NCBI GenBank assembly: GCA_937982605.1
Contig: CALJLC010000211.1
Location: forward strand, 1 to 5,940
Direction: 5' to 3'
From: an uncultured Gemmatimonadales bacterium
GTDB taxonomy: Bacteria; Gemmatimonadota; Gemmatimonadetes; Longimicrobiales; Gaopeijiaceae
DNA length: 5,940 nt
The notes beneath the pieces were generated by a model. It worked only from the letters and a program-made list of their open reading frames with translations. It did no database searches and was not told the DNA's origin. Below, in pieces: positions 5,918-5,940 of this stretch. How positions within the stretch are numbered: position 1 is the stretch's first letter; every line of letters begins with the position of its first letter. The position numbers and the translations under genes are program-made.

Positions 5918-5940
5918 CCGCCTCCGGACGTTGGCCGGGG
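5889..5940 (+). CDS. Possible first codons of a divergent gene (runs off the right edge)
   Basis: Two adjacent in-frame ATGs at 5889 and 5892 open a plus-strand frame that reaches the window edge without a stop: MNKAPGSHNRLRTLAG from the second ATG. Of the 15 codons after that ATG, 14 end in G or C, as in the real genes here. The ribosome site is weak (a GGGG run about eight bases upstream), and 16 codons are too few to name a family or to exclude chance. It would be divergent from the aminotransferase with a spacer of about 50 bases. Confidence 0.25.
   Translation, partial: MMNKAPGSHNRLRTLAG

Noticed and set aside
5835..5940. Minus-strand frame ending in a TGA that overlaps the aminotransferase ATG (ATGA), as if an upstream operon gene ended there
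   Set aside because: The frame is open to the window edge, but about a third of its codons end in A or T, unlike the genes here. Its translation is Arg/Ala-rich with no recognisable C-terminus.
1..5940. Defence system, mobile element, CRISPR array or biosynthetic cluster
   Set aside because: No transposase, integrase, nuclease, toxin-antitoxin pair, spaced repeats or composition shift was seen; all genes are core envelope or metabolic types.

Overview
The window is very GC-rich, with third codon positions almost all G or C in the real genes. It is almost fully coding, with four complete genes and one or two genes cut by the window edges. Protein style, GC content and gene content suggest a free-living high-GC Gram-negative-type bacterium. 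Gemmatimonadota would fit, and Myxococcota or a relative is possible. This placement is an inference from impression, not from a marker gene. No rRNA, tRNA, CRISPR array, insertion sequence, phage gene or integration site was seen.

Left part (1-4199): a divergent locus that matches the tesA / ybbA-ybbP arrangement known from Escherichia coli. On the minus strand lies a TesA-type SGNH esterase with a lipoprotein signal (168-890). It is followed, through a 4-base GTGA overlap, by the first 57 codons of a membrane-anchored protein that runs off the left edge (1-171). On the plus strand lie an ABC-transporter ATPase of the YbbA/LolD/MacB group (889-1602) and a large FtsX-type permease of the YbbP group (1599-4199), again joined by a GTGA overlap. 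The two arms start at the same point: the ATG of the esterase and the ATG of the ATPase share two base pairs, so there is no intergenic promoter region.

Right part (4205-5940): a short convergent gap holds a compact hairpin that may end transcription from one or both sides. A minus-strand pair follows: a class I/II PLP-dependent aminotransferase (4663-5838) and, seven bases downstream, a small two-helix membrane protein with a C-terminal zinc ribbon (4233-4655). The last 100 bases hold the aminotransferase leader with a weak promoter candidate, and possibly the first codons of a divergent gene that leaves the window.

How the genes may work together: the ABC pair and the esterase are the classical neighbours annotated as a transport system linked to lysophospholipase L1. 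Here the esterase appears to be lipid-anchored, which brings it closer to the lipid- and lipoprotein-handling theme of the LolCDE/MacB transporter superfamily. The aminotransferase and zinc-ribbon genes look like a separate metabolic unit. Overall this is an ordinary chromosomal region. The overlapping divergent start codons, the lipid-anchored TesA and the repeated GTGAGC coupled starts are its most notable points.
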